In this document: piece by piece, positions 15,636 through 23,821 of the stretch | Numbering within the stretch: position 1 is the stretch's first letter | Layout: each line of letters opens with the position of its first letter | Assembly (NCBI RefSeq): GCF_900637055.1 | Contig: NZ_LR134338.1 | Coordinates: 2,986,001-3,050,000, forward strand | Origin: Brevibacillus brevis | GTDB lineage: Bacteria; Bacillota; Bacilli; Brevibacillales; Brevibacillaceae | Length of the DNA stretch: 64,000 nucleotides | Reading direction: 5' to 3' | The notes under the pieces: generated by a model | What the model was told of the DNA's origin: nothing | The model's input: the letters and a program-made list of their open reading frames with translations, nothing else | The model's database searches: none | Translations under genes and position numbers: made by a program

Positions 15636-16290
15636 GAATCCAGACCTCCGTATCTAATCCCAAAAGCGTTTGGTCAATATTCGAGTAAAAAACCCCAAAA
15701 TAGATCATATTGAATATCGTTTCATTTAGGCGGGATGGTAAAAAGTGTGGAAGTTCCGCACGAAGGTGTCTTATTGACATTCGGTGACTACCTACTGCTT
15801 TCAATATTTGGTGCCGGTCAATTTCATTAGGAATTAATTGATTCTTTATCGTTGGGATTAATACTCTTAGGTTATCAAGAAGTATTTGATTAATACGTAT
15901 ATCTTTCTCCGTTTTGATTTCATAATTGAAATTATTTTGTACGCACCATTTTCTTTGAATGGTAGTTTGCCTAATAGAGCGCTCGGATCTTTGGTTTCGC
16001 GGATCTAATTCTTGCGTATATTTAACTTCAATAAAACTTTGGCTTCCGTCTACTCTTTCAATCCACATATCAAAAATACTACTTACCTTAGCACCTTCGT
16101 ACAAACCTTCAATTCTAACTGGTTGTTCACAGAACCGCTTAACTGTTTGGTCAGCTTCTACTAGTAGCCAATGTTCATACTCAAGGTCACTGAAAAAATG
16201 GACCATTCGTTGGAGTTTGGGGCTAAAAACATGCCAATAGTTACTGCCATACCTAGCACTTCGTTTCGTTATGACCGGTTGTTTGTACAT
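15613..16290 (-). CDS. tnsA: TnsA-type endonuclease
   Basis: The 225-residue protein has a restriction-enzyme-like fold: Glu residues near 37-39, Asp74 (IFDMW) and Glu88-Val-Lys90 form the E-D-ExK-type site of TnsA, which cuts the 5' ends of the transposon so that it moves by cut and paste. A C-terminal region for contact with TnsC follows. It is the first gene of the module and lies beside the repeat array, as tnsA does in Tn7. Its promoter must lie within 16291-16420, close to the TnsB-like sites. Confidence 0.9.
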   Translation of the reverse strand: MYKQPVITKRSARYGSNYWHVFSPKLQRMVHFFSDLEYEHWLLVEADQTVKRFCEQPVRIEGLYEGAKVSSIFDMWIERVDGSQSFIEVKYTQELDPRNQRSERSIRQTTIQRKWCVQNNFNYEIKTEKDIRINQILLDNLRVLIPTIKNQLIPNEIDRHQILKAVGSHRMSIRHLRAELPHFLPSRLNETIFNMIYFGVFYSNIDQTLLGLDTEVWIHGSQENT

Positions 16291-16417
16291 GAGTCACCTC
16301 CACAAGCTAATGATCTTATTTTTTCTGAAAATGTTAAATATTATACCTTTTATAAAAATTCTACGTATTTTTATATTTTCCTCTCAAACCATAACAGAAT
16401 CTCGTTCCGCACCTTCG

Positions 16418-16745
16418 GTATACATGTTTGTGTCACAATTCGTGCTGGTATACTTGTTTGTGTCTCAAAAAAATGACACAAACAAGTATACTAAAAGATG
16501 CAAAAAACTTGATTTAACGTCGTTTTCAGCTACACTTTTGGTATACATGTTTGTGTCACTAGACATGTCTGGCGACACAAACATACTACCAATTCACGAC
16601 ACAAACATACTGCTTTAACCAGCGTCATACTTGTTAAATAAATTATTTAGATTATATACGAATTAGAGATTATGGACTTGTTATTGTCGAGTGACACAAA
16701 AATGTACACTAAAATAAGATCATTTGTATACTTGTTTGTGTCACA
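16418..16745. repeat. Array of TnsB-type binding repeats, transposon end
   Basis: The 18-bp unit GTATACWTGTTTGTGTCA occurs forward at 16418-16435, 16448-16465 (last base T), 16541-16558 and 16726-16743. It occurs reversed at 16474-16491 and, with changes, at 16692-16709. Shorter 13-bp reversed copies (GACACAAACATAC) are at 16574-16586 and 16598-16610. The copies have mixed orientations and uneven spacing. The last one is the probable transposon terminus; bases 16746-16750 (GTTTA) would be one copy of a 5-bp target duplication. The region from 16291 to 16417 is AT-rich and holds no gene. Confidence 0.8.
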
Positions 16746-16751
16746 GTTTAA

Positions 16752-17000
16752 TTAATGTAAACAACACGAGTAGCCTAACGATACATAATTGGTGAAATAA
16801 TCTACATCAATATCATCTATAAGTGATTCAAAAGCCCCGATGCATTTACACTTGGTATATACGTTCTCGCGTTCGATCAAAATAAAGTTCAGTTCATGAA
16901 ATAACATTTTTATGAACTGAATATAATTCTGCATAATAGGCTGCTCATCAGCCAGTGATTCAAAATGTAAAAACTGAATTGTCAATAAAAACTCCTGCAC
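16752..17000 (-). CDS. Hypothetical small protein next to the transposon end
   Basis: The 82-residue frame ends 6 bases beyond the putative transposon end at 16745. Residues are mixed hydrophobic and acidic, with four cysteines (CKC and CC). GTG 17000 has weak support; a TTG at 16985 preceded by GCAGGAG fits better. No family is recognised. It may be a chromosomal gene whose 3' end was changed by the insertion. Confidence 0.35.
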   Translation of the reverse strand: MQEFLLTIQFLHFESLADEQPIMQNYIQFIKMLFHELNFILIERENVYTKCKCIGAFESLIDDIDVDYFTNYVSLGYSCCLH

Positions 17001-17382
17001 GGTTTCTTCAAGATACTTATCTTATTTAACATGCCTTAATTCGTTGATAATCCACCGCGCTTATTTTCACCTTCCACAAAAAGCTTTCTCAATCTATTTG
17101 TGGATAATCCTCTACTCTACCTATTCTTAGGATTAATGGAATAACCCAAACACCGTGATACCAAGGGTTGCAACAATAAAGAGGCTCCATGCGAATACTG
17201 AATGAAATGCTGCAAACCTCTGCCGGATTAAACTGATGTAGGAAAGTAGCTTGTATTTTAAGGGGTAAAAAATCCGGGTCCCCTCTCTTTTCCATTCCTT
17301 GCGATGAATATCTTTTTTTCAATTGTTGACTCTAAGTTTCATCATGACGTGTTCAAATCATTTTTCATGGAGATTAAAGAAG
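17001..17382. other. Intergenic stretch, no clear gene
   Basis: A 77-codon frame on the minus strand lacks a ribosome site and a protein-like composition. No repeat or terminator stands out. Confidence 0.4.
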
Positions 17383-17946
17383 ATGAAAACTTTCATTCAC
17401 ATGTGGTCACTTGTAGACAAACTCTATTTTTGCTTATCCCGCTTAGAGTATGTGAATCAATCCGAAAGAAATATTTTTCGTGTAAAACCTCTGTTTTTTC
17501 GCGGTGACGCCCTTTCAATGTCTGACGGAACTTCATTTCGTCCCAACGATCTGCTACTCAAGATCCACTTGCATAACTGCTCACTTTTAAAAGAAATGAT
17601 GACGATAGAAAATGACGTTAAGCGGGCATTGTATGTGTATAATCGGGTTGAAAATTCTCTTCCCGGTTTAGCACAATTCATAGCCAAGCATCCGCAGGAA
17701 AAACTAATCAAAGGAATTATCGGGATTACGCTTTTGACGCGAGGAGTAAAAAAGCTTGGATTTGAGGTTAGAGAAATAAACAATCCACTTTATCTACAAC
17801 TGAAACAAGCCTATTTAAAACCGATGTTTATTTTATGTCATCCGAATCGAAAAAGCATGGCCAAAGAAAAAGATCTGGTCCCGAAATTCCTAATCATGTC
17901 AAAAGAAAAATTGCTGGAAAATTATTTGTCAGCTCCGCCGAAGTGA
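17383..17946 (+). CDS. YkoP-like domain protein
   Basis: The 187-residue soluble protein resembles the domain found at the end of the polysaccharide deacetylase YkoP and as single proteins in Bacillaceae. A basic N-terminal region is followed by a (F/L)xPNDLLLKIHLHN-like motif and a conserved helical part. ATG 17383 is chosen because GGAG and AAAGAAG precede it; upstream TTG codons at 17304 and 17323 are weaker. There is no deacetylase domain here. The function is unknown, and the family call rests on general pattern. Confidence 0.5.
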   Translation: MKTFIHMWSLVDKLYFCLSRLEYVNQSERNIFRVKPLFFRGDALSMSDGTSFRPNDLLLKIHLHNCSLLKEMMTIENDVKRALYVYNRVENSLPGLAQFIAKHPQEKLIKGIIGITLLTRGVKKLGFEVREINNPLYLQLKQAYLKPMFILCHPNRKSMAKEKDLVPKFLIMSKEKLLENYLSAPPK

Positions 17947-18014
17947 ATCGTATTTTTGAAAAAAGGACATAATTATGTTTGTTAAATATCAAATCGAACA
18001 ACAGGAGGTTAAAA

Positions 18015-18203
18015 ATGCCTGATAATCAAGAGCAATCAACACTGGAAGCCACGTCAGCAGCAATTAAAAGAGGGGTTGAAACTGCAACGGATGCTACTCA
18101 AAATGCACTGGAAACTGCCAGTGATGCAACTCAATTTGCTATTGACGCAACGGCGGAAAGCGTTAAAAAAGGTAGTGAAAACATTAACCGAATTCAAAAA
18201 TAA
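18015..18203 (+). CDS. Small helical LEA-like repeat protein
   Basis: The 62-residue product starts after AGGAGG at 18003-18008. It is rich in Ala, Thr, Glu and Lys, with an 11-residue pattern (VETATDATQNA, LETASDATQFA, IDATAESVKKG) that would form an amphipathic helix, as in late-embryogenesis-abundant proteins. It has no cysteine and no membrane segment. A role in desiccation or spore protection is inferred from composition only. Confidence 0.7.
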   Translation: MPDNQEQSTLEATSAAIKRGVETATDATQNALETASDATQFAIDATAESVKKGSENINRIQK

Positions 18204-18287
18204 ACGATCTTGACCTGTTGATAATTCGTCACGATCCTTCACCCTACATTACAGCAGGGTAAGCACATTAATGGCCCCTTTTATAAG

Positions 18288-18322
18288 AGCGAGGCGCTTG
18301 TTTCCGGCGCCTTGCTTTTTTT
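18288..18322 (+). terminator. Intrinsic terminator
   Basis: A 10-bp stem (18288-18297 with 18307-18316, one wobble) runs into seven T residues. It ends transcription of the LEA-like gene. The rest of 18204-18531 shows no gene. Confidence 0.85.
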
Positions 18323-18531
18323 GTGGGAAACTGTCTATACTCGCAAAATAATTCCGTACGATTTTCAATTAAACAACTTACTATAATATTTTTTAATGTT
18401 TCTAAAAAACGTATTCAATTGCCCATATTATGCTTAATGCTTTGTTTTCCATTCATAAATCATTTATATCATCAACACGAACGGTTTATGGATGTTTTGG
18501 GCATACTGAAAACTGTTAGGAGGGAAAAAGA

Positions 18532-18747
18532 TTGGGGAATAACGAAGCAAAGAAAACAATGAGGTTTTGGATATTTGCGGGCATAGCTGCAATTGCTTCA
18601 TCTCAATTACCATTACTACTCAAAAAACAGCAACAAGAAGAAAATCAAACAAAAGAGCCAAAAAAGAAAAAATCAAAGTGGATGAAGTTTCTTATAGGAG
18701 CTGTTTTGTTTGTGGTTATTCTTTGGTTGTTCGATTACTTCATTTAA
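18532..18747 (+). CDS. Small membrane protein
   Basis: A TTG start preceded by AGGAGGG gives 71 residues: a hydrophobic segment at about 10-28, a charged Gln/Lys-rich middle and a second hydrophobic segment at about 50-70. It is likely a two-pass or hairpin membrane protein. No family is recognised. Confidence 0.6.
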   Translation: MGNNEAKKTMRFWIFAGIAAIASSQLPLLLKKQQQEENQTKEPKKKKSKWMKFLIGAVLFVVILWLFDYFI

Positions 18748-18823
18748 TTCATCATCCAGTTCTAAGGAAATGAAATAAACCCGCCTCTTCTGCAGAAACG
18801 GGTTCAATCATATTTTTGTTTCA

Positions 18824-19030
18824 TTACCCCTTCATGTAGTGATCAAGAAATGAATGTAAAGAGTCATCAAGCAAGGTTTCACGTTTAGGATCTTCATTCA
18901 CATCGCTATCGATCTCAAGATTATCACTATGAATGGCTTCGGTATCCTCTTTTTTTCCGGTGATAAAGAATGTGGACATATTTTGTTTTGTGTCATTTTT
19001 AGAATTTTGTATTTTTTCACCTTTATTCAT
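18824..19030 (-). CDS. Small acidic hypothetical protein
   Basis: ATG 19030 is preceded by AAGGAGAAG. The 68-residue product is rich in Asp, Glu, Asn and Lys, without cysteine or membrane segment, and probably disordered. It is convergent with the small membrane protein gene. Function unknown; spore-associated small proteins often look like this. Confidence 0.5.
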   Translation of the reverse strand: MNKGEKIQNSKNDTKQNMSTFFITGKKEDTEAIHSDNLEIDSDVNEDPKRETLLDDSLHSFLDHYMKG

Positions 19031-19642
19031 GCTCTTCTCCTTATCCAGTTTTTTCTGGGGAAATCTCTCGGGCAAGAGAGGGTTATGAAGTTTAGTTTAT
19101 TTGTCATCTTTAGGACTCCCGATTCTAAATTCCTCCTCATGAGTCTGGAAATACTAGTCTATTCTGTGCGGGAGCTTCTATCTAAGATTCGACGTTCCAA
19201 CCTAAGCGAGCTAAATCTAAAGCGATATACACTACGTCACCATTGATCTGCCGATGTAGAATCGGTCGTTCAAAAAGTTCCTCTAGTGATTCCCTATTTA
19301 TCCTTTTCTTACTCTCAATTCAAATACGCTCTGTAAAAACCACTGATATTTCACAACTTCTCAGTTCACTTTATGAACAGAAAAAACATAACCAAGTCTA
19401 ACTGGCATTTGTTTAAGTGGCAAAAATCACTTCGTCATGGAGAATCTTCCTTAATAGTGAAGCTAAGCGTGCAGTACATCCATTCCATAAGCAGAAACCT
19501 GCGATGGAACCCATGGTGATGCCGACGTTATAAGCTCCTTAGCCAGTAGTGTATGTTCAACCAGTCAGGTATATTCCACCTCTGTTAACCATGGGCAAGA
19601 TCTAAGAGAGAGGGATTCCCTCTCTCTGTTCAAGCGAGATCT
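19031..19642. other. Decayed stretch with coding remnants
   Basis: No intact gene is seen. The minus strand has short protein-like pieces cut by stops, one of about 40 residues near 19190-19310 and another near 19430-19550, without starts or ribosome sites. A 11-bp stem-loop (19605-19627) lies just after the DUF1657 gene on the minus strand and may be its terminator. Confidence 0.4.
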
Positions 19643-19786
19643 CTAGAATCCTTTGTACTGCGGTTCCTCGTTTTCCAGTTCTGTTACCCGTTGTTGCAAG
19701 TTGGTAACGATGGCTTGGGTCTGTTCAGCTGCTTGTGTACCTTTCAAGGTGGCAAGAGCTTGCTTTACTTGAGCTGCTACTGTCAT
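19643..19786 (-). CDS. Shortened DUF1657 protein
   Basis: ATG 19786 follows AGGAGGTGAAGGG. The 47-residue product starts MTVAAQVKQALATLKGTQAA and ends with the diagnostic EPQYKGF of DUF1657. Usual members have about 67 residues; here about 20 residues of the middle are missing in frame. DUF1657 genes accompany spoVA-type and YetF-type genes of spore formers, and a YetF remnant lies at 22250. The role in spores is unknown. The in-frame deletion may or may not abolish function. Confidence 0.75.
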   Translation of the reverse strand: MTVAAQVKQALATLKGTQAAEQTQAIVTNLQQRVTELENEEPQYKGF

Positions 19787-20000
19787 ATCCCTTCACCTCC
19801 TGGTACATATAGTTCGGCCCTAAGCCGAAATTTATTCCACCTTAATTGATATGAAGTTTCGATAAAAAAGAATTAGTCGGAACAAGAGAAATACAAAATA
19901 ATTCATTTTACACAAATACCAACCACTCAATTTGGAATAATCACACCTAGGCAAATCCCAGAATAATTTGTATTCAATATTAAACTCTAAGGTGATACTA

Positions 20001-21479
20001 ATGGCAAATACCTCTACACTATCTGAAGCTCAAATGCTTACTCTAATTAAACATGGGCTACCCAAAACTTCTACTCCAAAACACATCGTTATCGTCGGCG
20101 CGGGTATGGCAGGACTGGTTTCAGCCACACTGCTTAAAGACGCGGGACATCACGTAACAATCCTAGAAGCCTCCGACCGGATTGGAGGGAGAGTCTTCAC
20201 ACTTCGTTCCCCTTTTTATGATGATCAGTACATAGAGGCTGGTGCTATGCGGATTCCCAGCAGCCATCAATTAACGATGGAATACGTTTCGAAATTTCAG
20301 CTACCTCTCAATGAATTTTTAAACCTGACACCGAATGATTTGTTGTATGTGAATGGAGTAAGGTCACGTCGATGGGTATATGAACAAGATCCCGACATCC
20401 TTCGCTTTCCGTTAGCACCGCATGAAAGAGGTAAGACTGCTGACGAATTAGCCCAACTTGCAGTCAAGCCGGTCATAGATTTTATAAATCAAGACCCTGA
20501 AAGGCATTGGCCCATCATAATCAAAAAGTTTGATAAATATTCGATGGAACTTTTTTTGCGTAACAACCCTGTGGGCCCATCATTGTCCGCTGCTGCCGTC
20601 AATATGATCAATGTCATGTCTGGTTTTGAAGGTTTTCCCGAACTTTCTTTCCTTGAAATTTTGCGCGACTTCATCCTCTTCACACCCACTACCCGGTTTT
20701 ATGAAATATCAGGCGGGTTTGACAAATTGCCTCATGCATTCCTACCACAATTACAAGAGAATATACACTGCAATTGTAAGATGACCAAAATCATCCAGTA
20801 CGACAACCATGTTACAATCGCTGGCGAACAGACTCAAAACTTTGAGTCATTTCAAGTAACGGCAGACCTTGCAATTATTACCGTTCCTTTTACTGTGCTT
20901 CAATTTGTCGAAGTAGAACCCTTCCATTCGTTTTCTTATCATAAACGGCTCGCCATTCGCCAGCTTCATTATGTCGCTTCAACGAAAATAGGCATCCAAT
21001 TTTCACGCAGATTCTGGGAAGAAAATGGGGTGTATGGTGGCCAAAGTGTTACTGACTTGCCTATTCGCCTTTCTTACTACCCCAGTCATAATTTTAAAAG
21101 TGAAAGTGGAGTTGTTTTAGCTAGTTATACATGGGAAGATGATGCGCTACCTTGGATTAGCATGTCAAAGGAAGAGCAAGTGATGAAGGCTCTCAAGATC
21201 ATGGCTGACATACACGGTGACGTAGTCTACAAGACATTTGTCACTGGAGTCGCACATAATTGGTCGTTAGATCCATTTTCCGCAGGAGCCTTTACCTTGT
21301 TTAAACCATTTCAAGAAACTTATTTATCTCCATACATTGCAACACCTGAGGGAAGAGTTCACTTCGCTGGTGAACATGCTTCTGATTTTCACGGATGGAT
21401 TCAGGGAGCAATACAATCTGCCATCCGTGTGGCGTATGAGATCAACGAAATACCGACTCACTGTTCCTTCAGAACTTAA
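20001..21479 (+). CDS. Flavin amine oxidase (L-amino acid / monoamine oxidase family)
   Basis: The 492-residue protein has the FAD motif GAGMAG at about residues 34-39, the following ERIGGRV-type motif (DRIGGRV) and the C-terminal FAGEHAS-GWIQGA flavin site of amine oxidases. Such enzymes oxidise L-amino acids or amines to imino products with release of H2O2 and ammonia. ATG 20001 follows AAGGTGAT; an upstream TTG at 19968 is not favoured. No signal peptide is seen. It stands alone and ends near a strong bidirectional terminator. The substrate is unknown. Confidence 0.88.
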   Translation: MANTSTLSEAQMLTLIKHGLPKTSTPKHIVIVGAGMAGLVSATLLKDAGHHVTILEASDRIGGRVFTLRSPFYDDQYIEAGAMRIPSSHQLTMEYVSKFQLPLNEFLNLTPNDLLYVNGVRSRRWVYEQDPDILRFPLAPHERGKTADELAQLAVKPVIDFINQDPERHWPIIIKKFDKYSMELFLRNNPVGPSLSAAAVNMINVMSGFEGFPELSFLEILRDFILFTPTTRFYEISGGFDKLPHAFLPQLQENIHCNCKMTKIIQYDNHVTIAGEQTQNFESFQVTADLAIITVPFTVLQFVEVEPFHSFSYHKRLAIRQLHYVASTKIGIQFSRRFWEENGVYGGQSVTDLPIRLSYYPSHNFKSESGVVLASYTWEDDALPWISMSKEEQVMKALKIMADIHGDVVYKTFVTGVAHNWSLDPFSAGAFTLFKPFQETYLSPYIATPEGRVHFAGEHASDFHGWIQGAIQSAIRVAYEINEIPTHCSFRT

Positions 21480-21603
21480 ACTAATTCTCTCAAAGCATCC
21501 TACACTTTCTAAAATACCCATGATCGAGAACAGTAACTATTGGATACAAGAAAATTATAAGCAACAAGCTGGCAATCAAAAACCTCCAGTGTTTGAGATA
21601 TGG

Positions 21604-21641
21604 AAAAGGGCCCTCTTCTGTAAAACGAAGAGGGCCCTTTT
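21604..21641. terminator. Bidirectional terminator between convergent genes
   Basis: A perfect 15-bp stem (21604-21618 with 21627-21641) flanked by A and T runs serves the amine oxidase gene on one side and the CotF-like gene on the other. Confidence 0.9.
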
Positions 21642-21652
21642 GTTGCCACACT

Positions 21653-22063
21653 TTATTGTACAGGTACGGTGACCTGTTCTTGGACGACCTGATACATTCC
21701 ACCAAGAATGTTAGTCGTTGTTTGCGACGCAGATTCCAATGGGTAGAACCCCTTTTTTACCATCCATTGCCAGACGTCATAGGCATGATGAGAACTCATA
21801 CGAAAAGCATCCTCTAAAAAGCTTCTAATCTCCGGATGACTCATCTCCATTGCTGCCCACGCATATTCTCTGCCTGCCCGTTTCAGTGTCAGTAAATAAG
21901 CGGTAGCGATTTCCCGGTCATTAAATTGTTGAACTGTCGTTCTGGGAGTAACTGGAAAAGGGGGCACCGGGGATTGTATGAACGACTGCAGGACTGGCTG
22001 GATCTCAGGCACAGGTAACTTTGACGTTGCACCCTCGGCTTTACCCAAATACTCGGCCTTCAT
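21653..22063 (-). CDS. CotF-family spore coat protein
   Basis: The conserved part, about residues 40-110, follows the CotF pattern: DREIATAYLLTLKRAGREYA, later YDVWQWMVKKGFY with a Pro-rich N-terminal part and a Gln/Val-rich tail. The open frame reaches back to 22198 with a hydrophobic stretch; ATG 22063 (136 residues) is preferred because family members begin near there, although no strong ribosome site is seen. Coat proteins of this group are made in the mother cell during sporulation. Confidence 0.8.
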   Translation of the reverse strand: MKAEYLGKAEGATSKLPVPEIQPVLQSFIQSPVPPFPVTPRTTVQQFNDREIATAYLLTLKRAGREYAWAAMEMSHPEIRSFLEDAFRMSSHHAYDVWQWMVKKGFYPLESASQTTTNILGGMYQVVQEQVTVPVQ

Positions 22064-22249
22064 GTTATAGTCCTGAATATGTAATGGGAAATGTCTTTGC
22101 AGGAGTGATTTTAATTCTAATTTCAGCCAACAGTAGAATGTACAAAAAATTAGATATGCATGCATCATGATTGTAGATGAAAACCTATTTGCATTCATAA
22201 TACCTCTACCATTTGAGAAACCTATACTGATATGGGAAGATGGGGGTAA

Positions 22250-22440
22250 ATGCGAACCGTCGGTGTTATCGTATTAGGTACTCTTTTGCTTCGTATTGCA
22301 GGCAGAAAATCTATCTCCCAAATGACAATGGCCCAAGTAGTTGTCATGATTGGCATAGGAACTTTACTGATTCTATCAACTTAAATCAGATAAACAACCG
22401 GCAACCAAAGAAGATATCCAGAAGTTAATTCATTTTAACT
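22250..22440 (+). pseudogene. YetF/DUF421 membrane protein fragment
   Basis: A 44-codon frame (22250-22384) gives the start of a DUF421 protein: a hydrophobic segment, LLLRIAGRKSISQMT and a second hydrophobic segment, then a stop. After it the other frames show a piece resembling a C-terminal part (KQPATKEDIQKL). Normal YetF proteins have about 160-230 residues, so most of the gene is lost. Together with the DUF1657 gene it suggests a former spore-membrane gene group. Confidence 0.7.
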
Positions 22441-22518
22441 GTCGAAGATAATATTTTTTCAGAAATCAAGCATGGACATCAAACTACTCATTCAGACAAC
22501 CTACAGGAAAGATAAAAA

Positions 22519-22560
22519 ATATCCAAACCGATTGGACGATCCTCCGCTCGGTTTGGATAT
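22519..22560 (-). terminator. Terminator of the ehu-ect operon
   Basis: On the minus strand a 12-bp stem (22560-22549 with 22530-22519) is followed by TTTTTT. It lies 10 bases after the aspartokinase stop. Confidence 0.9.
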
Positions 22561-22569
22561 ACTCAGCTA

Positions 22570-23778
22570 TCAACCAACGATTACCTTCATCTTTGCGTCC
22601 AGCCCAAGTGCCGTATGCAAAGTCTGAATGGCACGCTTGCTGAATTTTTGAGGTACGAGACAAGAAGCCCCTTTCGTTCCCTGTCTCCCCCAGCGAATCG
22701 GAAAAGGGAAGTTTTTAGCCTTTTGCATCAGCTCTTGAATGCTCGACTGATTCACACCAATAATATTGATCTTGGTCCATTCCAACTCTTCCTTCCAAAA
22801 ATCCACGCTGCCGTCCACTTTATCCTGGAGAAGAGAGAGCAAGGGTTTTACCTGGTATGTGGGTAAGCATATGTCGAGGCTGTTTTTTCCCCTCGCCCAT
22901 ACTTCCGCATGAATACCCGCTTCATGAAATAGTCCAGCGAGCTCGGTATCCACTTTGTCAGTGAGATACGATTTTCTCTTCATCGAAAGGACGGACATGT
23001 CTTCTTGATGAGCAATTCCGCATACCTGCTCCGCGCTTCTATTCGTCTCACTTTGGCCTACGTAGGTCCCTTCTCTCTCTGTAAAGCTGGAGCGCACGAC
23101 TAAGGGCACTTGCTTTTTCTTCGCCTCTTCCACAGAACGAGGATGAAGGACACCAGCGCCTGAACGGGCAAGCTCCAGCATATCCGAGTAAGAGATGCGG
23201 TGAATTTTTTGAGCAGTGGGAACGGTTCGCGGGTCAGCCGTGTATACACCTTCCACGTCGGTGAAAATCTCACAAATCGCGGCACCTAAGCTTCCAGCTA
23301 GCGCAACTGCACTTGTATCTGATCCGCCTCTTCCAAGTGTCGTGATTTCCCCGTCCGCCGACACACCTTGGTAACCTGCTACCACCACTACTTTTCCTTC
23401 TTTCAGCCTTTTTTCAATGGGGGTGGGATCAATTTGCACGATTTGGGCATCGGTGTGTTTGGCTTCTGTCAAAATTCCGGCCTGCCACCCGGCAAGAGAA
23501 ATCGCATCGCAGCCCTGTTGCCGCAGAGCAATCGACAGGAGAGCCGCAGCTGCCTGCTCCCCAGTGCTGACCAACATGTCTAGCTCACGTCCTTCTGGGC
23601 AAGGATCGATGTCTGTCGCCATTGTCAGCAGCCGATCCGTGGTTTTCCCCATCGCTGACAAAACTACCACTACCTTGTTTCCGCTTTGTCTTGATTGGGC
23701 AATCCGTTGCGCAACCGCGCGAATTCGTTCCACGCAAGCAACCGATGTGCCACCATACTTTTGTACAACGAGAGCCAT
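22570..23778 (-). CDS. ask: Aspartate kinase of the ectoine operon
   Basis: The 402-residue enzyme phosphorylates L-aspartate, the first step towards aspartate semialdehyde, the precursor of ectoine. The N-terminal kinase motif VQKYGGTSV is clear, followed by ACT-type regulatory domains from about residue 260. Position as the last gene of the ectoine operon marks it as the dedicated Ask_Ect type, which in other bacteria is less inhibited by lysine and threonine. The start follows GGGAGGAG. No aspartate semialdehyde dehydrogenase gene is seen in the operon, so the housekeeping enzyme must serve. Confidence 0.92.
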   Translation of the reverse strand: MALVVQKYGGTSVACVERIRAVAQRIAQSRQSGNKVVVVLSAMGKTTDRLLTMATDIDPCPEGRELDMLVSTGEQAAAALLSIALRQQGCDAISLAGWQAGILTEAKHTDAQIVQIDPTPIEKRLKEGKVVVVAGYQGVSADGEITTLGRGGSDTSAVALAGSLGAAICEIFTDVEGVYTADPRTVPTAQKIHRISYSDMLELARSGAGVLHPRSVEEAKKKQVPLVVRSSFTEREGTYVGQSETNRSAEQVCGIAHQEDMSVLSMKRKSYLTDKVDTELAGLFHEAGIHAEVWARGKNSLDICLPTYQVKPLLSLLQDKVDGSVDFWKEELEWTKINIIGVNQSSIQELMQKAKNFPFPIRWGRQGTKGASCLVPQKFSKRAIQTLHTALGLDAKMKVIVG

Positions 23779-23821
23779 TTTTCTCCTCCCATTAGCTTGC
23801 TAGACTTGTGAGCCGTACTCC

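Larger units (their letters stand above)
11008..16745 (-). mobile_element. Tn7-like transposition module with one transposon end
   Basis: Four adjacent minus-strand genes (tnsA, tnsB, tnsC, tniQ/tnsD) overlap or nearly touch, and an array of 18-bp repeats follows upstream of tnsA. The outermost repeat reads inward from about 16745 as TGTGACACAAACAAGTATAC, which has the 5'-TGT terminus of Tn7-family elements. In such elements tnsA lies beside one end and cargo lies beyond the target-selection gene, so the arsenic genes to the left are probably cargo. No matching repeats were seen in 1-11007, so the other end should be outside the window. Confidence 0.85.

Noticed and set aside
16418-16745. CRISPR array
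   Set aside because: Repeats are 18 bp, in both orientations, partly degenerate and unevenly spaced, and lie beside tnsA; they fit TnsB sites, not CRISPR.
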